Below are positions 1-7,939 of a DNA stretch of 64,000 nucleotides, piece by piece. The translations under genes and the position numbers were made by a program. Source of the DNA: Hominenteromicrobium sp900549945 (lineage in GTDB: Bacteria > Bacillota > Clostridia > Oscillospirales > Acutalibacteraceae); assembly GCA_902472305.1 (NCBI GenBank), contig CABRNK010000008.1:1-64000 (forward strand). Reading direction: 5' to 3'. The notes below the pieces were generated by a model. That model worked only from the letters and a program-made list of their open reading frames with translations. It did no database searches and was not told the DNA's origin. The number at the start of each line of letters is the position of its first letter. The first letter of the stretch is position 1.

Positions 1-55
1 CCTCAAACTGCTTCTCGTGCAGGTATTCGTTCCATACCGTTACCTTGATTGCCAT
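1..55 (-). CDS. ThuA-like domain protein, N-terminal fragment (cut by window edge)
   Basis: Only the first 18 codons are visible, starting at the ATG at 55 and running off the left edge. The residues MAIKVTVWNEYLHEK match the usual beginning of ThuA-like (trehalose-utilisation domain) proteins, which start with a KVTVWNE strand and have a flavodoxin/glutamine-amidotransferase-like fold. It follows the Gfo/Idh gene by about 60 bases on the same strand, so it is probably the last visible gene of the sugar operon. ThuA-like genes often sit beside Gfo/Idh oxidoreductases, which supports the call. The enzymatic role of this family is poorly defined and nothing about the catalytic part can be seen here. 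Confidence 0.6.
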   Translation of the reverse strand, partial: MAIKVTVWNEYLHEKQFE

Positions 56-115
56 ACTGTGACCATCCTTTCTTTGCTGCCGGGCGGGCTCTATACCGCC
101 CGTTCCTCCCTCGAA

Positions 116-1189
116 TCAGACGACCGGTTCCCACGTGCCGCTCTCGGCCGAGCGCAGCACCGCGTCCATTGCGTGCTGGTTGACGCGCCCGTCCTCGATC
201 GTCGCGGCCTTGCCGTCCGGATTTCCGTTGATGATGTCGGCAAACGACTGCATCTGATCCACCTTGAATTTCGCCGGAATCGGCAGTTTCGTGAACACAT
301 GCGCTTCCGCGTTCGCCTCGCCGATGCAGATCGAGATCTCGTCGGTGTCGGGCGCGCAGTGGTCCAGCTCGTACTGAATCGCGCCGCGGCTGCCGTAGAT
401 CTCCATCGTCTGGTAATTGCCGCGCCCGTAGCCGTAGCGCGTGATGCGGAACGTCGCCGCCGTTCCGCCGTCCATCTCGGCGAAGTAGTTTGCGAAGTCG
501 TCCACATCCACCTGGCCCGCGCCGCTGCCATCCAGCCTTTCGCGCGCGCCGATGAACGTGCCCGTGTGGCTAACAAGCCGCTTGTACTCCTTGCCGGTCA
601 CGAAGCGGACGAGGTCGAGCGCGTGGCTGCCGAGGTCGCCGAGCGCGCCGGAGCCGGTATACCGCTTTTCAAAGCGCCAGACGAGCGGCGTGTTGCAGTG
701 CGGCAGGCCCCACGCCTGATAATACTGCATATCGACGTGGTAGATATCGCCGATCATGCCGCGCTCGATCAGATCCTTCGCATAGCGCGCCGCGGCCTTG
801 AAGCGGTAGGAAAAGCACACCATGCTTTTCACGCCCTTTTCCGCCGTGACTGCCGCAAGATGATCCGCCTCCTCGCTTGTCATGACGATCGGCTTCTCAA
901 CGGCGTACGGCTTTCCCGCCTCCGCCGCGGCGAGCGCCACCTCGTAATGCACATAGTTCGGCGTGGAAATATCCACCGCATCGACGTCCGGGCAATTGAT
1001 CAGGTCGCGGTAATCCGTGAAGCAGTGTGCCTCGTCGATGCCGTACGTCTCCTGCGCATAGCGCAGCGCCTCGGGGTCGATGTCGCACACCGCCGTGAGC
1101 TTGAGGTCCGGGCTACGGTCGATGCCCGGCAGATGCACGCCTCTCGAAATACCGCCGATGCCAACGCTTCCCACTCGAATTTGACTCAT
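116..1189 (-). CDS. Gfo/Idh/MocA family oxidoreductase
   Basis: A 357-residue NAD(P)-dependent sugar or polyol dehydrogenase of the Gfo/Idh/MocA family. The N-terminal Rossmann fold shows VGIGGIS near residues 8-14, and the family signature EKP lies at 98-100 (AVEKPIVMT). The C-terminal alpha/beta domain carries the GDLGSHALDL stretch that supplies substrate-site residues. Length is normal. The start is preceded by AAGGAGGAATTG. The gene lies 21 bases after the GH31 gene and before the ThuA-like gene, so it probably oxidises a sugar or glycoside released or imported by this locus. The substrate cannot be read from the sequence. Confidence 0.9.
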   Translation of the reverse strand: MSQIRVGSVGIGGISRGVHLPGIDRSPDLKLTAVCDIDPEALRYAQETYGIDEAHCFTDYRDLINCPDVDAVDISTPNYVHYEVALAAAEAGKPYAVEKPIVMTSEEADHLAAVTAEKGVKSMVCFSYRFKAAARYAKDLIERGMIGDIYHVDMQYYQAWGLPHCNTPLVWRFEKRYTGSGALGDLGSHALDLVRFVTGKEYKRLVSHTGTFIGARERLDGSGAGQVDVDDFANYFAEMDGGTAATFRITRYGYGRGNYQTMEIYGSRGAIQYELDHCAPDTDEISICIGEANAEAHVFTKLPIPAKFKVDQMQSFADIINGNPDGKAATIEDGRVNQHAMDAVLRSAESGTWEPVV

Positions 1190-1210
1190 AATACAATTCC
1201 TCCTTATCGA

Positions 1211-3238
1211 TCACTGCGTTCTGCGCAGCAATTTCCAATCCAATTCCGCATCCGCGCGGACGAACAAAGGCAGCACCGCGAGCGGTGTTTCGCAGAACAC
1301 CGTCTGCCCGCCCTTCCAGCACTTTCCGCTCTCCGCCTCGATCCATTCGGCGCCTGCGGGCAGGTACACCGTCTTTCCGGTGCAGCCCGCGCGCGTGACC
1401 GGCGAGACGAGCACATCCGGCCCGAACATGTAGGCGTCGCGGTGCTCCCACGCCGCCGGGTCCTCCGGGAAATCGAAGAACAGCGGGCGCATGATCGGCG
1501 TGCCGTCCGCATGGCAGCGGTCCGCGAGGCCGCGGATGTACGGGCGCAGCCGCTCGCGCATCTGCATGTAATCCTTTAAAATCGGATACGCCTCGTCGCC
1601 GAAGCTCCACACTTCGTTCGCCGCGCCGCTCGGCGCCATACCGCCGCCAAGCTCTTTGGAAAGCGGTTCACCCTCCGGCGAGCGCACGCCGTGCAGGCGG
1701 AACACCGGGCAGAACGCGCCGTACTGGAACCAGCGCACCAGCAGCTCGCGGAACGCGGGGTCCTCCGGATCGCCGCCGACAAAGCCGCCGATGTCGGTCG
1801 TCCACCATGGGATGCCCGCCATCGCCATATGCTGCCCGGCGACGATCTGCCGCCGCATCGTCTCGAAATCGGAGACGATATCGCCCGACCAGACGAGTGT
1901 GCCAAGCCGCTGGCTGCCCGCCCACGCGCAGCGCTCCAGCGTGAGGATCTCCGTTTCGCCCGCAGCGCGCAGACCGTCATACACCATCCGCCCGTAATCG
2001 AACGGGTAGATATTCGCCGCCTGCGCGCCGGGCCCCGCCGCGTAGCGGAAGTTGTCGTACTGGTAGGGGATGCTCTCCGGCTCGGCAGCGTCCAGCCAGT
2101 AATTTTTGATGCCGCAGTCGTAGTAGCTCCTTTTGATCTTATCCCACACAAACGCGCGCGCCTCGGGGTTCGTCGCGTCGAAGAACGTCTCGTAGCCGCT
2201 GCACTCGAGCATCGTCCGCGCGCCGCGGTCCGTGTGCACGATGTAGCCCTTCTCGAGCATCTCCGCGTAGTACGGGCTGCGCGGATCCACCGTCGGCCAT
2301 ACGGAGACGAACAGCCGGATGCCCATTTCCTCGAGCTCCCGCACCATGGCCGCGGGGTCGGGCCAGTATTTCTTATCGAAATCCCAAACGCCCTGATTCG
2401 GCCAGTGAAAGAAATCGATGATGATGACCGAGATCGGCAGGCCGCGGCGCTTGTACTCCCGCGCGACCGAGAGCAGCTCCGCCTGCGTCTGATAGCGGCA
2501 CTTGCACTGCCAGAAGCCCGTCGCAAAATCCGGCATCGCGCTCGGCAGGCCGGTCGCAAGCGCGTAGCGGTGCAGGATCTCCGCGGGCGCGTCGCCGGCC
2601 GTCACCCAGTAATCCATCTGCGGCGTCGCCTCGGCGCGCCACTCCGTGCGGTTCGTGCCAAACGATGCCGTGCCGACCGCCGGATTGTTCCACAAAAAGC
2701 CGTAGCCGCGGTCCGAAAGGTAAAACGGCACGCTGACCTGCGCGTTGCGGTGCGCGAGCTCGAGCACAGTGCCCTTTAAATTGAAGATTTCCTGCTGATA
2801 CTGGCCCATGCCGAAAAGCTTTTCCTCGGGGTCGGACTCAAAGCGGACGGTGAGCGCGTACCCTCCGCCGGGCACCGGCTTAAAGTCGCGCGCCGGAATC
2901 ATCATCGCGCTGAAATTCGTGCCGCGCACCGTGCGGTCGCGCACAAACTCCTGCACGAGCGTCCGGCCCGCTGTGTTTTGAATCGTTACCCGGCCGTTCT
3001 CCTGCACATAAGCGCGCAGCTTCTCGTTTTCCATGCAAAACGCCCGCAGCCCCTCGAACTCCGTCTCCGCGATCTGCACCGCGCACGGCGCGGGCGGCAG
3101 CAACGCCCAGTCCGGTGCACAGCCGATTTTCTGCATCTTCACGGCGCGCACGCGCACGCTGCCGACGCCCCACGGCTCGACCTGCAAAATCTCGCCGTCG
3201 TAAGCCCACACAATTTTATTGCCGTCCTGTCTCAGCAT
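1211..3238 (-). CDS. Glycoside hydrolase family 31 enzyme (alpha-glucosidase/alpha-xylosidase type)
   Basis: A 675-residue retaining alpha-glycosidase of family GH31. The segment NYWLDAAEPE contains the probable nucleophile Asp383, and LVWSGDI contains the probable acid/base Asp453. The N-terminal half is the beta-sandwich seen in YicI-like enzymes, and the TIM barrel begins around residue 245 (DFATGFWQCKCRY). There is no signal peptide, so it should act in the cytoplasm on imported oligosaccharides. The start at 3238 has AGGAGTGAAAGAAA upstream. The specificity (alpha-xyloside, alpha-glucoside or alpha-galactoside) is not decided by these motifs. It lies in the same operon as the preceding permease genes, but a strong hairpin separates it from the upstream glycosidase-like gene. 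Confidence 0.92.
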   Translation of the reverse strand: MLRQDGNKIVWAYDGEILQVEPWGVGSVRVRAVKMQKIGCAPDWALLPPAPCAVQIAETEFEGLRAFCMENEKLRAYVQENGRVTIQNTAGRTLVQEFVRDRTVRGTNFSAMMIPARDFKPVPGGGYALTVRFESDPEEKLFGMGQYQQEIFNLKGTVLELAHRNAQVSVPFYLSDRGYGFLWNNPAVGTASFGTNRTEWRAEATPQMDYWVTAGDAPAEILHRYALATGLPSAMPDFATGFWQCKCRYQTQAELLSVAREYKRRGLPISVIIIDFFHWPNQGVWDFDKKYWPDPAAMVRELEEMGIRLFVSVWPTVDPRSPYYAEMLEKGYIVHTDRGARTMLECSGYETFFDATNPEARAFVWDKIKRSYYDCGIKNYWLDAAEPESIPYQYDNFRYAAGPGAQAANIYPFDYGRMVYDGLRAAGETEILTLERCAWAGSQRLGTLVWSGDIVSDFETMRRQIVAGQHMAMAGIPWWTTDIGGFVGGDPEDPAFRELLVRWFQYGAFCPVFRLHGVRSPEGEPLSKELGGGMAPSGAANEVWSFGDEAYPILKDYMQMRERLRPYIRGLADRCHADGTPIMRPLFFDFPEDPAAWEHRDAYMFGPDVLVSPVTRAGCTGKTVYLPAGAEWIEAESGKCWKGGQTVFCETPLAVLPLFVRADAELDWKLLRRTQ

Positions 3239-3268
3239 TTTCTTTCACTCCTCTGCCCTATGGCATCT

Positions 3269-3321
3269 AAAAACGCGGCGCCCGGCGACGTGCCGCACCG
3301 GTGCGGCAAACTGCCGGGCGC
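3269..3321 (-). terminator. Nested hairpin with U-run inside the glycosidase operon
   Basis: Read on the minus strand, GCGCCCGGC (3313-3321) pairs with GCCGGGCGC (3278-3286), enclosing a perfect 18-base inner palindrome (3291-3308). Five T follow at 3269-3273. It sits in the 88-base gap between the glycosidase-like gene and the GH31 gene. It probably reduces transcription into GH31, the dehydrogenase and the ThuA-like gene, or stabilises the upstream mRNA. Confidence 0.65.
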
Positions 3322-3326
3322 GCGAA

Positions 3327-4457
3327 TCAACTTCTTTCGTTCCGCAGCAGCGCGCCGCGCACATTCGCCGCGCTGACGACAAACTGCGGCAGCTTCCTAT
3401 AGCCCGCGTTGATGCACTCGCAGACGCCGTCCGTTTCGAAATCCCGCACGAGTGCCTCGAGCATTTCCCCGGCAAAGGCGGGGTCTGCGCGCCGGAAGAA
3501 ATCGAGCGCCCAGCCGCTCGCCGTCGCCCAGTACGCGCCGTTCTGGTACTCGCCGGCGGGCACCTCGATCAAGAGCTTCTCCCACGGCGCGCCGTCGGGA
3601 AGCTGGCAGATCTGCCCCTTATAGATGTACCGGCCGCGGTTCTCCAAGAGCCACGCTTCCACGCGCGCCCGGATTTCCGCCGGAAACGGGAAATCCACGT
3701 ACAGCGCGTACAACATGCCCCATATATCGATCTGCCGGCAGTCACCGTCCGCCGCCAAAAACGCGCCGCTCTCCGCGTCGAACAGCGCCGGCACGGCCCG
3801 TTCGACATGCGCCGCCAGCGCATCGTACCGGCCGGCGATCCGCGCATCTCCCGCGAGCGCGCGGTGCATCGCCTCCATCTGCCGGCACGCGCGCCAGAAC
3901 AAAACGGATTCCATGAACAGCCGCCCCGTCTTGCAGACGGTGTCTGTAAAACCGTAGGGCGAGTGCGGGGCCGCGGCTTCGTTGTACACGAGGCCGTCCG
4001 CAGAAAGCGGGATGCACGCCATGCCGCGGTCGAGCTTTTCCCGCCACGCGCGAAACAGCGGCGCGGCCGCCGCTTCGCCGACCAATCCGAAATAAACATA
4101 AACTGCAAAGATGAGGAAGGGCGTGTTGTCGAGATTTGCGAGCCCGACCGGCGCGCCCTTCGCCCCAGCCGCATACACGGCTTCGCCGCCGGCCTCCACG
4201 CGGTCCGGCATCCAGCCGTCGGCGCGCTGGCCGCGCAGGATAAACTCGATGCACCGCCGAATCTCCTCCCGCGAAACTAGGTCGCCGCACGATTCCGCGA
4301 TGTAGCCGAAATCGCGCACCCAGAGCGCGTCGTAATTGCCGACGCCGTCCGGCGTGAAGAGCACCGTTCCGTCAAACGCTTCCTTCCTGCACGCCGAGAG
4401 CAGCGCCGCCGAAAGAGCGGTGAGCCGCTCGGCGCCCTGTGCGAGCGTCATTGCCAT
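3327..4457 (-). CDS. Six-hairpin (alpha/alpha-barrel) glycosidase-like protein
   Basis: A 376-residue protein predicted to be mostly alpha-helical, with repeated aromatic and acidic patches typical of (alpha/alpha)6-barrel glycosidases. Examples are DALWVRDFGYIAE near residue 44, the LDNTPFLIF stretch, and the late GEYQNGAYWATASGW, which resembles the catalytic and binding walls of six-hairpin enzymes. The exact GH family was not recognised. The start at 4457 is chosen because GGAGGAGATACGT lies directly upstream; an in-frame ATG at 4475 would put that ribosome binding site inside the gene. There is no signal peptide. It lies between the MalG-type permease and GH31, so it probably processes the imported glycan in the cytoplasm. 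Confidence 0.7.
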   Translation of the reverse strand: MAMTLAQGAERLTALSAALLSACRKEAFDGTVLFTPDGVGNYDALWVRDFGYIAESCGDLVSREEIRRCIEFILRGQRADGWMPDRVEAGGEAVYAAGAKGAPVGLANLDNTPFLIFAVYVYFGLVGEAAAAPLFRAWREKLDRGMACIPLSADGLVYNEAAAPHSPYGFTDTVCKTGRLFMESVLFWRACRQMEAMHRALAGDARIAGRYDALAAHVERAVPALFDAESGAFLAADGDCRQIDIWGMLYALYVDFPFPAEIRARVEAWLLENRGRYIYKGQICQLPDGAPWEKLLIEVPAGEYQNGAYWATASGWALDFFRRADPAFAGEMLEALVRDFETDGVCECINAGYRKLPQFVVSAANVRGALLRNERS

Positions 4458-4504
4458 ACGTATCTCCTCCGTCATGCCCGCACACGCGGGCCCTTACCTG
4501 CATT

Positions 4505-5359
4505 TTACCCTTTTACCCCGCTGAAAGCAATCCCCTCGATGAAATATTTCTGCGCGCAGAGATATGCGACCAGAATCGGGATAACCGAAACGATCGAGCC
4601 CGCCATGACAAGGTTCCACTGCGTCGTATACACGCCCTTGAAATAGGCGATGCCGAGCGTCATCGTGAACTTCTCCGGCGTGGAGAGGTAGATCAGCGGC
4701 CCCATGTAGTCGTTCCACGTGTTCATCAGCGTGAAAACGCCGAGCGTCAGCATGGCCGGCACAACGAGCGGCAGCATGATCCGCCAATAGGTCGTGAACG
4801 GGTTGCAGCCGTCGATCTCCGCGGCCTCCTCCAGCTCCTTTGGCAGCGACATGAAGAACTGCCGCAGCAGGAAAACGCCGAACGCCGAGAAAAACGCGGG
4901 CAGAATCAGCGCGAGGTGGTTGTCCGTCAGCCCGGCCTTCGCGAACATCAGGTAGGTCGGGATCATCGTGACCTGTCCGGGCACCATCAGCGTGCCGATG
5001 TAGAAGAAGAATACGACGCTGCGCCCCTTAAACGGGATGCGCGCGAACGAGTACGCCGCAAGGCTGCTGAAAAAGAGCTGGCCGATGACGACGAAAAACA
5101 CGATTTTGAGCGTGTTGAGTATGAATTGCAGCATCGGCTGCTCGGTGAACAGCTTCACGTAGTTGTCCCACTGCGGCACCGGCGGAATCCAGACCGGCGG
5201 GATCTTGACCGCGTCGTACTGCTCTTTGAGCGAGGTGGAGAGCATCCACAGAAACGGAATCACCATGACGACGCCGATGATGACCAGCACGGCGTACAGC
5301 AGAACCCGCCGCACCCAAAAGCCCGTGCTTTTCTTTTTCACAACCGCTGTATTTGTCAT
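4505..5359 (-). CDS. Carbohydrate ABC transporter permease, MalG type
   Basis: A 284-residue inner-membrane permease with six predicted membrane segments. The cytoplasmic EAA loop (EELEEAAEIDGCNPF, about residues 175-190) couples the permease to an ATPase. The C-terminus ends in IEGIAFSGVKG, a variant of the common QGLTAGAVKG tail of MalG-type subunits. The start has AGGAGGCGCGCT directly upstream. It follows the partner permease by 10 bases, showing a shared transcript. No ATPase gene is present in this operon, so a shared MsmX-like ATPase is expected. Confidence 0.93.
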   Translation of the reverse strand: MTNTAVVKKKSTGFWVRRVLLYAVLVIIGVVMVIPFLWMLSTSLKEQYDAVKIPPVWIPPVPQWDNYVKLFTEQPMLQFILNTLKIVFFVVIGQLFFSSLAAYSFARIPFKGRSVVFFFYIGTLMVPGQVTMIPTYLMFAKAGLTDNHLALILPAFFSAFGVFLLRQFFMSLPKELEEAAEIDGCNPFTTYWRIMLPLVVPAMLTLGVFTLMNTWNDYMGPLIYLSTPEKFTMTLGIAYFKGVYTTQWNLVMAGSIVSVIPILVAYLCAQKYFIEGIAFSGVKG

Positions 5360-5369
5360 AGCGCGCCTC

Positions 5370-6266
5370 CTAGATCGTGGATTCTGCCCAGCTCTTCGAG
5401 CTGCGGTTCTGGATCAGTGAAACGATGAACACCAGAAGGAACAGCACATAGGCCGCCGCGCAGGCGTAACCCATCTTGTAGAACTGGAAGCCGTACTGGT
5501 ACAGGTACATGGCGACGGTCTTGGTTGCGTTGACGGGGCCGCCGTTCGTCATAATGTAAACCTGATCGAACACCTGCAAAGAGCTGATCAGCGACATCAG
5601 CGTGACGAAATACGTCGTCGGCCCGATCATCGGCACCGTGATCTTAAAGAACTTCTGCACGGAATTTGCGCCGTCGATCGTCGCGGCCTCGTAGAGGTCG
5701 TGCGGAACGCCCTGCAGGCCCGCGAGGAAGATCGTCATGTTGTAGCCGAGGCCCTTCCACACGCTCATGACCGCGACGGAGATCATCGCCATGTTCGTAT
5801 CGGTGAGCCAGTGCACCGGCGGCAGGTTCAAGTAGCCGAGCAGCGTGTTCAAAAGGCCGCCGTTGTCCTCGTACAGCATGCTCCACACGAGCGAGACCGC
5901 CACCATTGAGGTGATGACCGGGATGAAGGTCAGCGTGCGGAACACGCCGATGCCCGGCACCTGCCGGTTGAAGAGCACCGCGAGCAGAAGCGCGAGCACG
6001 ACGCCCGCCGGCACGGTCAGCACGCAGTACCAGAGCGTGTTGAGCAGCGCCGTGATGAACTGGTCGTCCTGAAACAGGCTGATGTAATTGTCGAGACCGA
6101 CAAAATTCGCCGAGGTGATGACGTCGTAATCCGTAAAGCTGAAATACAGGGACATCAGGATCGGCACCAGCATGAAAGCGATGAAGCCGATGAAATTCGG
6201 CGCAATGAAAAGATACCCCCAGAAATTCTTCCGGCGCTGTATCTTGCCCGATTTGGTCTTTGCCAC
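5370..6266 (-). CDS. Carbohydrate ABC transporter permease, MalF type
   Basis: A 298-residue permease, the partner of the MalG-type subunit that follows. Six membrane segments are predicted. The first runs from about residue 14 (YLFIAPNFIGFIAFMLVP), and the EAA loop is visible as DLYEAATIDGANSVQKF near residues 190-205. It begins with GTG at 6266, preceded by GGGAGGTTATTTCC. The gene comes after the binding-protein gene and before the second permease, the usual order for a CUT1-family sugar importer. CUT1 systems usually import di- or oligosaccharides, which fits the intracellular glycosidases downstream. Confidence 0.93.
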   Translation of the reverse strand: MAKTKSGKIQRRKNFWGYLFIAPNFIGFIAFMLVPILMSLYFSFTDYDVITSANFVGLDNYISLFQDDQFITALLNTLWYCVLTVPAGVVLALLLAVLFNRQVPGIGVFRTLTFIPVITSMVAVSLVWSMLYEDNGGLLNTLLGYLNLPPVHWLTDTNMAMISVAVMSVWKGLGYNMTIFLAGLQGVPHDLYEAATIDGANSVQKFFKITVPMIGPTTYFVTLMSLISSLQVFDQVYIMTNGGPVNATKTVAMYLYQYGFQFYKMGYACAAAYVLFLLVFIVSLIQNRSSKSWAESTI

Positions 6267-6344
6267 GGAAATAACCTCCCTTTGTCTGTACGAAATACGG
6301 GCAGCGGTGCCCGAATGGATTGCCGCTGCCCAAAACGCAATGCC

Positions 6345-7673
6345 TTATTCCGCTTCTTCGGCAAGGATCTTGTTGACGTCTGCGGCGGCCTTATCGAGCG
6401 CCGCCTGCGCGTCGTCCTCCTTGTCGAACATGTACGCCTGTAAGTCGATGCCGAGCGTGTTCTCGATCTGCGGCCAGGACGGGGTAAACGGACGGGTCTT
6501 CGAGTATTCCATCTGGTCGGAGAACACCTGAATGTATTCGCCGTAGGTCTCGTCGTCCGCGTAGAAATCCTTGAATTCCGGCTGCGGCGGAATCGTAATC
6601 CAGTTCTCCCAGAAGGTCTGCACGAATTCCGAGCAGGTCAGGTGCACGAGGTAGTCGTACGCCTCCTGCGGGTACTTCGTGTTGCTGAATACCACGACGC
6701 CCTCGCCGCCGACGACCGTCGCCTGCTGCTCCTTCTGCGGCAGCGGCGCCACGCCGAATTTATCCTTGAAGTTCGGGTCACTGAGGAAGGTGCTCAGGTT
6801 CCACGGGCCGTCGATCGTCATCGCCGTGATGCCAGAGGTGAAGCGGTTGACGCCGGTTGGCGCGGCCTGCAGCGGTACGCTCTTGTCCTCCTGCACCATC
6901 GCCTTCCAGAATTCGAGCGCCTCGAGGCCCTCGGGGGAATTAAAGACCGCCTCGGTACGCTCCTCGTTCAAGAATTCACCGCCGTTCTGCCACAGGAACG
7001 GGAGCCAGTTCCACGTGTAGCCGCCGTTTTTGTCGTAAACCGGCAGGTCGAGGCCGTAGATGTTGTTGTCCGCGTCCGTCAGCGCCTTGGCCGCGCTGCG
7101 CAGGTCGTCCCACGTCCAGTCGCCGTTCGGCTCCTCAAGGCCGGCCTTCTCAAAAAGCTCCTTGTTGTAGAACAGCGCGAGGTTGTTCGAGGTAATGCGC
7201 AGGCCGTAAACCTCATCCTTATAGACCATCGTGTCCCACACGGATTCGTAGAACTTGTCTTCGTACTCCCCGACGCCGTAATCATTGAGGCCGAGCAGCT
7301 TGCCCTTCGCCGCGAGCTGCGTGCTCTGCACGCCCGCATCGACAAAGGCGAGGTCCGGGTTGTTGCCGCCCGCAAGCGTCGCTTGGATCTTCGTGCTGTA
7401 GGAATCGCTGGCGATCGGCACCACGGTGACCTCCACGCCGGTCGCCTCCTTATAAGCGGCGGTGTCCTCCTGAATCTTGTCGGCGCTCGCCTTCTCCCAG
7501 CCGTACACCCAGATCTCGAGCTTTGCGTCGGATTTCGCACCGTCGCCCGTCTGCGCGGCGGAGCTGCCGCCGCCCTCCGGCGATGTGCCCGTGTCTCCAG
7601 AGCCGCAGCCCGCGAGCGCCCCGAGGGACAGCGCGGCCGCCATAACCAGCGACAGAATTTTTCTGGCCTTCAT
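6345..7673 (-). CDS. Extracellular sugar-binding lipoprotein (ABC transporter, SBP family 1)
   Basis: A 442-residue solute-binding protein. The N-terminus is a lipoprotein signal (MKARKILSLVMAAALSLGAL followed by the lipobox AGC), so the mature protein is anchored by Cys23 to the outer face of the membrane. A Ser/Gly-rich linker follows. The body has the pattern of family 1 binding proteins: WVYGWEKASADKIQE, the YSTKIQATLAGG helix, and aromatic residues that usually stack on sugars. It is the first gene of the minus-strand operon and faces a divergently read two-component pair that very likely controls it. Confidence 0.93.
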   Translation of the reverse strand: MKARKILSLVMAAALSLGALAGCGSGDTGTSPEGGGSSAAQTGDGAKSDAKLEIWVYGWEKASADKIQEDTAAYKEATGVEVTVVPIASDSYSTKIQATLAGGNNPDLAFVDAGVQSTQLAAKGKLLGLNDYGVGEYEDKFYESVWDTMVYKDEVYGLRITSNNLALFYNKELFEKAGLEEPNGDWTWDDLRSAAKALTDADNNIYGLDLPVYDKNGGYTWNWLPFLWQNGGEFLNEERTEAVFNSPEGLEALEFWKAMVQEDKSVPLQAAPTGVNRFTSGITAMTIDGPWNLSTFLSDPNFKDKFGVAPLPQKEQQATVVGGEGVVVFSNTKYPQEAYDYLVHLTCSEFVQTFWENWITIPPQPEFKDFYADDETYGEYIQVFSDQMEYSKTRPFTPSWPQIENTLGIDLQAYMFDKEDDAQAALDKAAADVNKILAEEAE

Positions 7674-7739
7674 ATCCTTACGCTTCCTTTCTTTTCTCCG
7701 GAAAAGCGCCCATGCACATTTCCTAGATTTATTGTCTTA

Positions 7740-7768
7740 ATTATATTTTGCTTTGTATATTTCCACAA
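7740..7768 (-). promoter_or_regulatory. Candidate promoter of locus A operon
   Basis: On the minus strand a perfect TATAAT (7740-7745) lies 17 bases from TTGTGG (7763-7768). It is about 70 bases upstream of the binding-protein gene, in an AT-rich stretch. The poor -35 fits a promoter that needs an activator such as the adjacent YesN-type regulator. Confidence 0.55.
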
Positions 7769-7833
7769 TTTCACAATTTTTGCTTCTGGGTGCCCTATTT
7801 TTGACTTCCCGCCCGAACCGGGGCGCCGCCGCA

Positions 7834-7862
7834 TTGACATTCCGGCAAAATTCGGCTAATCT
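7834..7862 (+). promoter_or_regulatory. Candidate promoter of the two-component operon
   Basis: TTGACA (7834-7839) is followed after exactly 17 bases by TAATCT (7857-7862). It is about 77 bases upstream of the kinase start, which itself has GGAAGGAGGAAATC as ribosome binding site. The -35 is perfect and the -10 is moderate. Confidence 0.55.
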
Positions 7863-7939
7863 TTTGAGTGTAAAGTTGGGAAATACGTGCAAAACCGACG
7901 GGAATTTCTCCCATCCTCAGGAAGGAGGAAATCTATTTT

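Noticed and set aside
17..1579. 520-codon open frame on the plus strand
   Set aside because: It lies opposite the Gfo/Idh and GH31 genes and is Arg/Ala-rich with no recognisable family; long antisense frames are expected in GC-rich DNA. The same holds for 47621-49180 (opposite nrdD), 50118-51947 (opposite aspS), 51954-53477 (opposite hisS) and 55830-57959 (opposite the PBP2 gene).
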